32,433 nt of DNA from CAYUBI01 sp964443005 (GTDB lineage Bacteria > Margulisbacteria > Riflemargulisbacteria > GWF2-35-9 > CAYUBI01). The notes beneath the pieces are model-generated. The model was not told where the DNA came from and ran no database searches. It saw only the letters and a program-made list of their open reading frames with translations. Both the position numbers and the translations under genes were made by a program. Shown one piece after another: positions 14,401 to 21,931 of the stretch (positions within the stretch are counted from its first letter, which is position 1; each line of letters begins with the position of its first letter). Location: the NCBI GenBank assembly GCA_964443005.1, contig CAYUBI010000011.1:1-32433 (forward strand). Direction: 5' to 3'.

Positions 14401-16195
14401 AATTTTACAGCTGGATGAAATTACAATCAATCAAATTGCAGCGGGTGAGGTAATCACTCGGCCATCTGCAGTTGTCAAAGAGTGTGTTGAAAATTCAATT
14501 GATGCAGGCGCAACTTTAATTAAAGTTGTGATTCACCAAGGTGGAAAAGCCTTTATTTCTATTGAAGATAATGGGTGCGGAATGGCAAAAGAAGATGCGT
14601 TGCTTAGTTTACAGCGTCATGCGACTTCGAAAATTCATGATATTCAAGATCTGTTTTTTCTTCATACTCTGGGTTTTCGAGGCGAAGCTTTGGCTAGCAT
14701 TGCTTCTGTATCAAAATTAGAACTTTATACTGCAGAAGAGAATGGTGTAGGTACGCATGTGACAATTCATGGGGGAAAATTAGTTGACGTTACGAATGTG
14801 GCACTCAATCAGGGAACCAAACTGGATATTTACGATCTTTTTTTCAATGTTCCTGCGCGATTGAAGTATCTTAAATCAGACAGTACTGAACAAGGGCATA
14901 TTCATAAAATAATTCTTTATTTGGCATTGGCTTATCCATGTGTTGCCTTTCAACTTTATAGTAACCAAAAACAGATTTTTTCTAGTTCTGGAGATAATCA
15001 GCGGCATTGGATATTGGCGGATATTTTTGGGAAAGAAATTGCTACAACTCTGATTATTGGTGAGAAAATTGTAGGAGATATTCAGGTAAGTGTGTATGTG
15101 GGGCATCCGTCGCAGCATCGTGGAGATAAAACAAAGCAGATTTTTTTGATTAATCAGCGTGTAGTTGGTGATCAGACATTGTCACGTGCGCTGAATGATG
15201 CATTTTCAGCGATTTTGCCCAATGGGCGATATCCTTATGCGCTGATTTCACTTGCAATTGACCCAAGTGAAGTTGATTTTAATGTGCATCCTACTAAAGC
15301 AGAAGTTCGGTTTGTGAACAGTCAGGCACCTTATCATGCTGTTCAAGAAACATTAAAATATCTATTAAATTCGCATTTGGTTACGGGTACATTAATGAGT
15401 GAACCTGCGTTTGTTGATGCGCCAGATATTGCGTTAAAGCATGCATCTACTCAATCTTTTTCTCCTTTAACAGTACCTAAATATAGTCAACCGATTTCGT
15501 CAACATCAGCAACTTTTCAACATCAAAGCGAGTTCCCTCTAAAGTATTTAACAAAAGAGTTACCTGCTGGTGCTCCGGTACTTCCAACTTTTTCCGAGAG
15601 TCTTGTATTGAATTCGGAAATTTCAGATTTGCCTCATGAAATTTTGCAAATGGAGCGTACTTTTCTTGTTTTTGTTTACCATAGCGAATTAATTATTCTT
15701 GATCAACATATTGCACAAGAGCGATTTTTTTACGAAAAATTTATATCTCGAAAAGAAAAAATGCAGTCTCAACAGTTATTACTTCCTGAATCGTTATTTG
15801 TAAGTTTTGATGAAAAAGCATTACTTCACGAATGGCTTCCGCAGATTAATGAACTTGGTTTTGATGTTGAAGAATTTGGGCGTGATACTTATATTATTCG
15901 AGCAGTTCCTGTATGTTTGATGAATAAGAATCCTAAAGGATTTTTTATGGATTTGTTGGCTGAAACCGTATTGCTAAAACAAGATGCTTTAGGCATGGAT
16001 ATTTTTTATAAACAATTGGCATGTAAATCTAGTGTTAAAGCTGGTGATGTATTGGTTCCTTTGGAGCGTCGAGAAATTGTTAAACAATGGTTGTTATCAC
16101 CAAATCATCATACTTGTCCGCATGGACGTCCTATTTATAAAACTTTTGCTTTGAACGAAATGTATGCATGGTTTACGCGACCGCATAAGGGATAG
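14393..16195 (+). CDS. mutL: DNA mismatch repair protein MutL (endonuclease type)
   Basis: The 600-residue protein has a GHKL ATPase domain (residues 1 to about 330) with the catalytic Glu in KECVENSIDAGA (E30), DNGCGM (59-64) and TLGFRGEAL (92-100). A linker leads to the C-terminal dimerisation domain. The nuclease motif is DQHIAQERFFYE (437-448), differing from the canonical DQHA only at the fourth residue; ACKSSVKAGD (543-552) and CPHGRP (575-580) complete the metal site. It therefore predicts a nicking MutL, as in bacteria without MutH. It overlaps the ThiE gene by 8 nt. Confidence 0.97.
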   Translation: MVKILQLDEITINQIAAGEVITRPSAVVKECVENSIDAGATLIKVVIHQGGKAFISIEDNGCGMAKEDALLSLQRHATSKIHDIQDLFFLHTLGFRGEALASIASVSKLELYTAEENGVGTHVTIHGGKLVDVTNVALNQGTKLDIYDLFFNVPARLKYLKSDSTEQGHIHKIILYLALAYPCVAFQLYSNQKQIFSSSGDNQRHWILADIFGKEIATTLIIGEKIVGDIQVSVYVGHPSQHRGDKTKQIFLINQRVVGDQTLSRALNDAFSAILPNGRYPYALISLAIDPSEVDFNVHPTKAEVRFVNSQAPYHAVQETLKYLLNSHLVTGTLMSEPAFVDAPDIALKHASTQSFSPLTVPKYSQPISSTSATFQHQSEFPLKYLTKELPAGAPVLPTFSESLVLNSEISDLPHEILQMERTFLVFVYHSELIILDQHIAQERFFYEKFISRKEKMQSQQLLLPESLFVSFDEKALLHEWLPQINELGFDVEEFGRDTYIIRAVPVCLMNKNPKGFFMDLLAETVLLKQDALGMDIFYKQLACKSSVKAGDVLVPLERREIVKQWLLSPNHHTCPHGRPIYKTFALNEMYAWFTRPHKG

Positions 16196-16238
16196 CGTAG
16201 TTTGTATTTTGGTCATATTGTGATTCGCAATTATCTGT

Positions 16239-16244
16239 TATAAT
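16239..16244 (+). promoter_or_regulatory. Promoter upstream of the leader ORF and flagellar cluster
   Basis: Extended -10 TGTTATAAT (TATAAT at 16239-16244) lies 52 nt before the ATG at 16297. There is no strong -35 at 17 bp; TTGTGA occurs at 15 bp. It is a candidate main promoter for the small ORF and, by read-through, the flagellar genes. Confidence 0.55.
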
Positions 16245-16296
16245 AATGATGTTTGTGATTAAATCTTTGAATAATAAAGAGAGGTGATATTAATTT

Positions 16297-16485
16297 ATGA
16301 TACATTTTATGTCTACATCGATGAATCAGGATATAAATTCTGAACTTGCTGAATTGATCAGCAAAGAATCTCCAACTAAACCTGTTGAATTTCTTTTTCA
16401 GTTTCCCGTGTTTTTTTTTCAAGGAATGGTACAAACCCCAAATAATAATGGGGAATATGGTCAGTCAATTTCAACAGAATCGTAA
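16297..16485 (+). CDS. Small ORF (62 codons) preceding the flagellar cluster
   Basis: It has an ATG with a strong GAGAGGTGAT site (16279-16288) 8 nt upstream and a good promoter, so translation is likely. The product has an acidic N-terminal half (NSELAELISKESPTKP), a short Phe-rich hydrophobic patch (VEFLFQFPVFFFQGMV) and a polar Asn/Ser tail. I recognise no family; it does not look like FlgM or FlgN. The last codons overlap a 12-bp inverted repeat with the downstream untranslated region, so it may act as a leader peptide, a small protein, or both. Confidence 0.5.
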   Translation: MIHFMSTSMNQDINSELAELISKESPTKPVEFLFQFPVFFFQGMVQTPNNNGEYGQSISTES

Positions 16486-16520
16486 AAAACGTCTGCTTAT
16501 TTTAAGATTTCCCCATTATT
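16436..16520 (+). promoter_or_regulatory. Competing hairpins spanning the end of the leader ORF
   Basis: AATAATGGGGAA (16444-16455) pairs perfectly with TTCCCCATTATT (16509-16520) across a 53-nt loop. The same GGGG strand can instead pair with CCCCA at 16436-16440 (TGGGG 16449-16453, 8-nt loop). The two structures exclude each other, and the shared arm lies inside the translated ORF. No U-run follows directly, so it is not an obvious intrinsic terminator. Confidence 0.4.
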
Positions 16521-16540
16521 CTATTGTATAACCTTCAGTC

Positions 16541-16559
16541 GCCTACGGGTGGCCTACGG
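16541..16559. repeat. Short GC-rich direct repeat upstream of flgH
   Basis: GCCTACGG occurs at 16541-16548 and again at 16552-16559, an 11-bp period close to one helical turn, within a GC-rich island (about 16537-16570) in an AT-rich intergenic region. It may be a regulator site or part of a dispersed repeat. Confidence 0.4.
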
Positions 16560-16624
16560 CTTAACGCGAATTCTCTTTGAAAATCGCTTTATATGTGCTA
16601 TGTTTATGGTAGGGGATTTATTGT

Positions 16625-17242
16625 ATGAAATATTGGTATATTTATTTTATTATTTTTTGTCTAGCATCTGTGACCTTGCTTCCTACTGCATTGGGGGGCA
16701 CGATTTTTTCTGCTGGACAAAAATCCTTGTATTCTTCAGCATTAGCTCATAAAAAAGGTGATATTTTAACTATTTTGATTAATGAAAATACGTTGGCATC
16801 GCAACAAGCTAACACGGATTTAAATAAATCAACGGAAATAAAAGGGGCGCTGCAGTTGTCGTGGACTCAAGTGACTAATTTTCTTGGAATTAATAATAAT
16901 GACAAATTTAACTCAGATAATACTTTAAAAGGTTCGGATAAATTTTTGGGAAAAGGGAGTACTCAGCGACAATCGAAAATTGTCGCTAGAATTTCTGCAA
17001 CAGTTTTTGATGTTTTAGATAATGGAAACCTTGTAATACGAGGACAGCACAATATGTCAGTAAATGGAGATGATCAAGAATTGGTTATTGTTGGAATGGT
17101 TCGGCAAGAGGATATTTCAAAAGAAAATACCTTAGAATCTGCTAGCATTGCTAATGCAAAAATTACATTATCAGGCAAAGGTAATGTTCAACAAGAACAA
17201 CAAAAAGGTTTAATTCCTAGTTTATTTGGATGGTTATTTTGA
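16625..17242 (+). CDS. flgH: Flagellar L-ring protein FlgH
   Basis: The 205-residue protein matches FlgH through SLYSSALAHKKGDILTILI, the FLGKGSTQRQSKIVARISATV block (about 108-127) and NLVIRGQHNMSVNGDDQELVIVGMVRQEDI in two parts (about 135-164). It forms the outer-membrane ring of the basal body, so the cell should be diderm. FlgH is usually a lipoprotein, but the signal sequence here lacks a convincing lipobox: the only Cys is at residue 12 in IIFC, and cleavage after about residue 24 by signal peptidase I looks more likely. AGGGGA (16611-16616) is the ribosome binding site. Confidence 0.92.
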   Translation: MKYWYIYFIIFCLASVTLLPTALGGTIFSAGQKSLYSSALAHKKGDILTILINENTLASQQANTDLNKSTEIKGALQLSWTQVTNFLGINNNDKFNSDNTLKGSDKFLGKGSTQRQSKIVARISATVFDVLDNGNLVIRGQHNMSVNGDDQELVIVGMVRQEDISKENTLESASIANAKITLSGKGNVQQEQQKGLIPSLFGWLF

Positions 17243-18300
17243 AGTATATAAAATTAATTTCTTTATTTCTTTTAGTTTGCTGGCAAGCTGTTGCAATCGA
17301 AGCTCGTATGAATGAAGCCCGTATTAAAGACATTTCATCACTTGCTGATGCACGTAGTAATCAATTAAGTGGATATGGTATTGTGATTGGATTACGTCGT
17401 ACTGGTGATACTGCAAAAAGTATTTTTACAAAAGAAGCAATTGCTAATGTTCTAAAAAATTTAGATGTTAATGCTAAAGCTGATGACATCAAAAGTAATA
17501 ACATTGCTAGTGTTATTGTTACGTGCGAATTGCCTGCGTTTATTAAGAGCGGTAGTCGTGTTGATGTAGCGATTTCTTCTATTGGAGATGCTACCTCTTT
17601 GAGAGGCGGCGTGTTGTTAGCTACGCAGCTGAAAGGGTCAGATGGTCAAGTTTATGCTGTAGCTCAAGGTTCAATTAGTGTTGGTGGAGTTGATGTTGAT
17701 GCAGATAAAAGTTATCTTATTCAGAATAGTACAAATTCTGGGCGAATTTCAAATGGAGCAATTGTTGAACGTGAAGTGGCTGTTAATTTGATTGAGAAAA
17801 ATTATTTAACATTTAATTTGCATAATCCTGATTTTGTAACTGCTGCCCGAATGAAAATCGCTATTGAAACTGCTGGGCTTGGTTTTTGCGAGATGTTTGA
17901 TCCCAGTAGCGTTAAAGTCATTATGACTCCTGCAAATCGATCTGATTTAATTACGTATATTTCACGATTGGAACAACTAAAAGTTATTCCGGATACTATT
18001 GCAAAAATTGTGATTGATGAACGTACTGGAACTGTTGTGATTGGTGAAAAAGTAACTATTTCGCCTATTGCAATAACTCATGGCAGTATTAATATTAAAG
18101 TTGAAAAAGATATGTATGATGTTAGTCAAATTAGAATTGATGAAAATCAAACTGGTTTTAAAATTCTTCAGCAAGGAAATGTGCTTAGAAATTTAGTTAA
18201 TTCGTTAAATGCATTGGGTACAAAGCCCAGTGATATTATTACTATTTTGCAGGCTATTAAAGCAGCAGGTGCTATTTCAGCACCGATTGAGGTAATTTAA
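17239..18300 (+). CDS. flgI: Flagellar P-ring protein FlgI
   Basis: From the chosen start the protein has 353 residues, close to the family norm. A Sec signal peptide (MKYIKLISLFLLVCWQAVA) leads to RIKDISSLADARSNQLSGYG and the GLRRTGDT, SIGDATSLRGGVLLATQL and VAQGSISVGG motifs of FlgI. It forms the periplasmic P ring around the rod. I prefer TTG 17239, which overlaps the flgH stop (TTGA), has GGATGG 5 nt upstream and gives a clean signal peptide; ATG 17230 adds three residues. Confidence 0.95.
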   Translation: MKYIKLISLFLLVCWQAVAIEARMNEARIKDISSLADARSNQLSGYGIVIGLRRTGDTAKSIFTKEAIANVLKNLDVNAKADDIKSNNIASVIVTCELPAFIKSGSRVDVAISSIGDATSLRGGVLLATQLKGSDGQVYAVAQGSISVGGVDVDADKSYLIQNSTNSGRISNGAIVEREVAVNLIEKNYLTFNLHNPDFVTAARMKIAIETAGLGFCEMFDPSSVKVIMTPANRSDLITYISRLEQLKVIPDTIAKIVIDERTGTVVIGEKVTISPIAITHGSINIKVEKDMYDVSQIRIDENQTGFKILQQGNVLRNLVNSLNALGTKPSDIITILQAIKAAGAISAPIEVI

Positions 18301-18647
18301 TGGCTATTGGCATGATTAATCCTTTGCAATTTATGGGAAATACGCAGCTTGCAGATATTAATGCACCTATTTCAAAGGTTGATACGCAAACTGAGTTTCT
18401 TCGCTTGTTTATTCAGCAAGTTTTTTTGAAGAACTTTAAACTTTCGCTTTCATCCCCCAGTGAAAATAATGATGAGGAATCTTTTTGGGGAGGGTCTTCT
18501 AATCAGCAATCGAGTATGATGACGGATTTATTCAAACAACAATTTGCTGATGAAATTATGAAAAGTTCAATTTTTAATTTAGATAGTGCAATTAAACAGC
18601 GATCGCAAATTAATTTATTACTTGATAAAGGTGGGGAGCATGGATAG
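18300..18647 (+). CDS. flgJ: Rod-binding protein, FlgJ N-terminal domain only
   Basis: The 115-residue protein resembles the rod-binding domain of FlgJ (TEFLRLFIQQVFLKNF, then DLFKQQFADEIMKSS with helical C-terminus). It has no muramidase domain, as in many non-proteobacterial FlgJ proteins, so another enzyme must open peptidoglycan for the rod. It acts as the rod cap in the periplasm. Its ATG shares a base with the flgI stop (TAATG). Confidence 0.82.
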   Translation: MAIGMINPLQFMGNTQLADINAPISKVDTQTEFLRLFIQQVFLKNFKLSLSSPSENNDEESFWGGSSNQQSSMMTDLFKQQFADEIMKSSIFNLDSAIKQRSQINLLLDKGGEHG

Positions 18648-19431
18648 CGATCTTGAGATGATTGAAGTTCAGGAAATTAATCCAACAGTAAATTTGGCAA
18701 AAGTTGGTACGAAAAAAGAAATTTCTCGAGAAGAATTAGATCAATATGTTGAATTAATTAAAATGGTAGCTGCAACAATTGTTCGTGGTTCGTCTTTGCC
18801 GCAAGGTATTGATTTTGATGATTTGATGGGATATGGCTGGGAAGGTCTTCATAAAGCGTGGAAAGTGTATTCGGGAGATAAAGGTGCTTCGTTTCGGACT
18901 TATGCGTCCTATCGGATTCGTGGTGAAATTTTGGATCGGATGCGCGTTGAATGGCGATATCGTAATCCAAAAGCATTTAGTCGTAGGGAACGAATTCAGG
19001 AGCGAGTTACGCAGGTAGCTATTGATTCAATTGAGGCATTTGATGAAGTTGATAAATTCCAACCAACTGAGGTTGTGAAAGATGAACAACGTATGGCTCA
19101 GGTGATTTCGAATTCCGCAGTTGTATATATGTTATCATTAGATAATATTGGAAAAGTTCCGACACTTTATGATGTTCCGGATGTGAGTGACATTGTTCAT
19201 GGTGATATTGATAAACGTAATGAATATCATATTTTAAGTACTGAAATTGAAGATTTAGACGCACAAGAACAACAGTTTATTCAGCTTTTTTATCGAGAAA
19301 GTAAATCGCAAAAAGAGATTGCGGCTTTATTGAATATTTCGAAAAGCAAAGCTAGTCGCGTACATATTAAACTGCTTGAAAAACTAAAGCGTCGCTTGAA
19401 AAAACGAATTGTTGGAGATAATGACTTGTAA
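18640..19431 (+). CDS. fliA: Flagellar sigma factor (sigma-28, FliA/WhiG type)
   Basis: The 263-residue protein has sigma region 2 (DFDDLMGYGWEGLHKAWKVY, then FRTYASYRIRGEILDRMR), a linker with region 3 (MAQVISNSAVVYMLSLDNIGK) and a region 4 helix-turn-helix (DAQEQQFIQLFYRESKSQKE, then NISKSKASRVHIKLLEKL). It should direct RNA polymerase to late flagellar promoters. I chose ATG 18640 because GGTGGGGAG lies just upstream; a longer frame from 18586 has no such site. It overlaps flgJ by 8 nt. No anti-sigma gene (flgM) is recognisable beside it. Confidence 0.93.
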   Translation: MDSDLEMIEVQEINPTVNLAKVGTKKEISREELDQYVELIKMVAATIVRGSSLPQGIDFDDLMGYGWEGLHKAWKVYSGDKGASFRTYASYRIRGEILDRMRVEWRYRNPKAFSRRERIQERVTQVAIDSIEAFDEVDKFQPTEVVKDEQRMAQVISNSAVVYMLSLDNIGKVPTLYDVPDVSDIVHGDIDKRNEYHILSTEIEDLDAQEQQFIQLFYRESKSQKEIAALLNISKSKASRVHIKLLEKLKRRLKKRIVGDNDL

Positions 19432-19715
19432 TGATTAATGCTGCCAATATTCTTAATAATTTGGAAGGTGATTTGTATTCAGCTATTGAACGCAGACAAA
19501 AGGCGATTGAAAATATTGCGAATATTAACTCTGATAATTTTGTCAAAAGTTTTCCAAAAGAGCTTTCAGCAGCTGAGCTTTCTGTTCAGCGAAAAACTGC
19601 ATTGGATGAAGAATTGCGGAATTTACAAACTGTTCGTATCGAAGGATTAATGCGTTTGTGGTCTTTACGATATCAAGATATGCGTCGAATTGTTACCTTG
19701 GGAAAAGGAGGTTAA
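19431..19715 (+). CDS. flgB: Flagellar proximal rod protein FlgB (short)
   Basis: This 94-residue protein has the N-terminal rod motif (LEGDLYSAIERRQKAIENIA, NIANINSDNF) and a C-terminal helix (LRYQDMRRIVTLGKGG) expected of FlgB. Typical FlgB proteins have about 130 residues, so the middle is reduced. No signal peptide is present, consistent with type III export. It starts at TAATG with the fliA stop and is followed by a strong site for flgC. Confidence 0.8.
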   Translation: MINAANILNNLEGDLYSAIERRQKAIENIANINSDNFVKSFPKELSAAELSVQRKTALDEELRNLQTVRIEGLMRLWSLRYQDMRRIVTLGKGG

Positions 19716-19719
19716 ATTC

Positions 19720-20160
19720 ATGGTTAGATTGCTTGTTTTTATGGTGATTTCTCTGGTAAGTATTTCATATGCTGGGCTTTCAGATATCTTGGATATTAGT
19801 AAAGCTGGAATGTCAGCACAAAATGAAAAAATGCAAGCGATTGCTGAAAATATTGCAAATATTGATACCAATCAAACAGCTTCAGGTGAACCGTATGTTC
19901 GTAAAAAAGTGCTGATTTTTACAGATAAAGAGAATAAACCGCAAGCAAGAACACAACGGGATTTAAGTCAAAAAATTCATAAAGTTTATAATCCTGGTAA
20001 TCCGAATGCAGATGCTTTTGGTTTTGTAATTGTACCGGATATTTCGTTGTCGCAAGAAATGACTGATTTGTCGATGACTAGTAAAATTTACGAAGCTAAT
20101 TTGGCAGCTTATAGTTCAACAATGAAGGTCATACAAGAATTAATTAATATAGGAAAATAA
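19720..20160 (+). CDS. flgC: Flagellar rod protein FlgC with an N-terminal Sec-like signal peptide
   Basis: The 146-residue protein has the FlgC core: LDISKAGMSAQNEKMQAIAE, NIANIDTNQT, NPNADAFGFVIVPDISLSQE and YEANLAAYSSTMKVIQELIN. Normal FlgC begins right before the LDIS block. Here an extra segment, MVRLLVFMVISLVSISYA, has a basic start, a hydrophobic core and an SYA/G cleavage site. The start is fixed by AAAGGAGG (19704-19711) 8 nt upstream of ATG 19720; the extension is in frame with no alternative start that removes it. FlgC normally uses the flagellar export gate. Confidence 0.9.
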   Translation: MVRLLVFMVISLVSISYAGLSDILDISKAGMSAQNEKMQAIAENIANIDTNQTASGEPYVRKKVLIFTDKENKPQARTQRDLSQKIHKVYNPGNPNADAFGFVIVPDISLSQEMTDLSMTSKIYEANLAAYSSTMKVIQELINIGK

Positions 20161-20162
20161 TT

Positions 20163-20492
20163 ATGGCAGAATTTCTTGGTTTTAATCCTAATGTTATGCG
20201 TTTGAATCAAAAAACAGTAGTGCCAGCTGCTATTGCTGCACCCATTGAAACGCCAATTGCTGAAAAAACTCCATTTCAGCAATTTCTTGATAATGCAGTC
20301 AGCAGTCTTAATGGCATCAGTGGTGAAGAAATGTCGACAGATCAATTGATAAAAAATTATATTGCAGGAAAGTCTAGTATTGAAGAAGTGATTATGGCAA
20401 CAAATAAATTGTCATTATCAATTCAATTAGCAGTGACAGTTATTAACACTGCTGTGCAAACATTTAAAGAAATTCAGCAAATGCCGGTATAA
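20163..20492 (+). CDS. fliE: Flagellar hook-basal body adaptor FliE
   Basis: The 109-residue protein has the FliE helical pattern: TPFQQFLDNAVSSLNGISGE, a conserved YIAGKSSIEEVIMATNKLSL block and AVTVINTAVQTFKEIQQMPV. FliE joins the MS ring to the rod and is among the first exported subunits. It follows flgC after 2 nt, has no signal peptide, and sits in the usual flgB-flgC-fliE-fliF order. Confidence 0.92.
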   Translation: MAEFLGFNPNVMRLNQKTVVPAAIAAPIETPIAEKTPFQQFLDNAVSSLNGISGEEMSTDQLIKNYIAGKSSIEEVIMATNKLSLSIQLAVTVINTAVQTFKEIQQMPV

Positions 20493-20503
20493 AGGTGTAA
20501 ATA

Positions 20504-21931
20504 ATGGGCGAAAACGAAACAGAAGGCACAAGCCCGAAAAATCCGTTACAACGTATATTGGCGTTATTGCCGAAAAATCAACTTATTTTATACGGATCTT
20601 TAATCGTGGGTGTTTTAGTTGTGGCATTACTTGCTTTTTGGGTGATTTCGAGCACATCAAAAAGTGCAGAGAAAAAACAAAGTTCTCGATTTGTTATTGC
20701 ATTCGAAGCGTTGACTACAATTGATGCTGCGAAAATTCGTGAATCCTTAACGTATGAAAATATCAAATTTAAAGATGTTAAAAAAGGAAAAGTAATTGAT
20801 CTGATGGTGCCTGAAAATATGGCTGATGAAGCACGTATGAAAATGGCGCAACAAGGTCTTCCAGAAGGTGGAGTTGTTGGTTTTGAGATTTTTGATCGCA
20901 AGGGTGATTTAGGCGCAACAGATTACGATCGGCGTATTAAATATATGAGAGCTTTGAGTGGCGAATTATCTCGTAATATTTCTCATCTTAAAGAAATTCA
21001 AACAGCTCGTGTTCAAATTGTTATGCCAGAGAAAAAAGCGTTTGGTAAGCAAGTACCTGGAAGTGCCTCTGTAATTGTAAATTTAGCAGAAGGCGTAAAG
21101 TTTATGACTGCTAAACAAGTGAAGGGAATTATGCATTTAGTTGCTAGTTCTGTTGAAAATCTACCACCTGAAAATGTAACGGTACTTAATGCAAAAGGCG
21201 AAATCTTAAGTGAAAAAATTCAATTTGAACTTGTTAATAAGGATACTATTTTTGGTTCATTATTTACAATGGATGATGAAGATGTTCCTGCGCTTGAAAA
21301 ATTATTGCGCTTTCAGTCTCGATACAAAGCTGCAGTTGAAAAAGAATTGGATCAAAAAATTCAAATAGCGCTGATTCGATTTTTCCCAATTACAAGTTAT
21401 TCCATTGTGGCCAATGTTACCTTGATTGAAACTAAAGAATCTGTATCGAATCCGTATCAAGTGGCAAAAGTAGATGTTGCAGTTATGATAGATGCTAATG
21501 ATGAAACTATTTCCATGGATACAGAAAAAAAACAAGCTGTTACGGATGCAGTTGCTGCAGCCATTGGATTTGTTAAAGATCGTGATACCATTTCTATTAC
21601 GCGTACTCCATTTATTAAGGCGGATTCAAATGTTAAAGTCCTTGATACTGCTACAAAAGAGCCGCGCACAGCAGCAGCAGAACGTGATGAAAAAGCTTCT
21701 GTATCTTTTGCTTTTAAATATATGTTTATTTTTGTGATTGTGACAATGGTTTTTTTAATAGTTGGAAAACAATTATTCTTTAAGTCTGAAAAAGTTGATT
21801 TACCGAATATTGATGAAGAAGAGGAACTGATGACAAGCCCACGTATTATTCAGTTACAAAATCATGCAATGGAAAATCCTAGTTATTTTGTTAATAAAAT
21901 TAATGAATGGTTAAAAGAGGATGCAGCTTAA
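20504..21931 (+). CDS. fliF: Flagellar MS-ring protein FliF
   Basis: The 475-residue protein has two membrane helices (about 28-49 and 400-422) flanking a large periplasmic part with the ring-building motifs DEARMKMAQQGLPEGGVVGF, YDRRIKYMRALSGELSRNI and ARVQIVMPEKKAF. The cytoplasmic tail (QLQNHAMENPSYFVNKINEW) is the FliG-binding segment. It is shorter than the common 520-570 residues. The immediately following fliG starts directly after the stop codon. Confidence 0.96.
   Translation: MGENETEGTSPKNPLQRILALLPKNQLILYGSLIVGVLVVALLAFWVISSTSKSAEKKQSSRFVIAFEALTTIDAAKIRESLTYENIKFKDVKKGKVIDLMVPENMADEARMKMAQQGLPEGGVVGFEIFDRKGDLGATDYDRRIKYMRALSGELSRNISHLKEIQTARVQIVMPEKKAFGKQVPGSASVIVNLAEGVKFMTAKQVKGIMHLVASSVENLPPENVTVLNAKGEILSEKIQFELVNKDTIFGSLFTMDDEDVPALEKLLRFQSRYKAAVEKELDQKIQIALIRFFPITSYSIVANVTLIETKESVSNPYQVAKVDVAVMIDANDETISMDTEKKQAVTDAVAAAIGFVKDRDTISITRTPFIKADSNVKVLDTATKEPRTAAAERDEKASVSFAFKYMFIFVIVTMVFLIVGKQLFFKSEKVDLPNIDEEEELMTSPRIIQLQNHAMENPSYFVNKINEWLKEDAA

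Noticed and set aside
18586..18639. Longer N-terminus for the sigma factor
   Set aside because: It lacks a ribosome binding site and would overlap flgJ by 62 nt; GGTGGGGAG directly precedes ATG 18640.
19690..19719. Longer N-terminus for FlgC
   Set aside because: The AAAGGAGG site lies inside this stretch and points to ATG 19720. The signal-like segment is downstream of that ATG, so it is not an artefact of the longer start.
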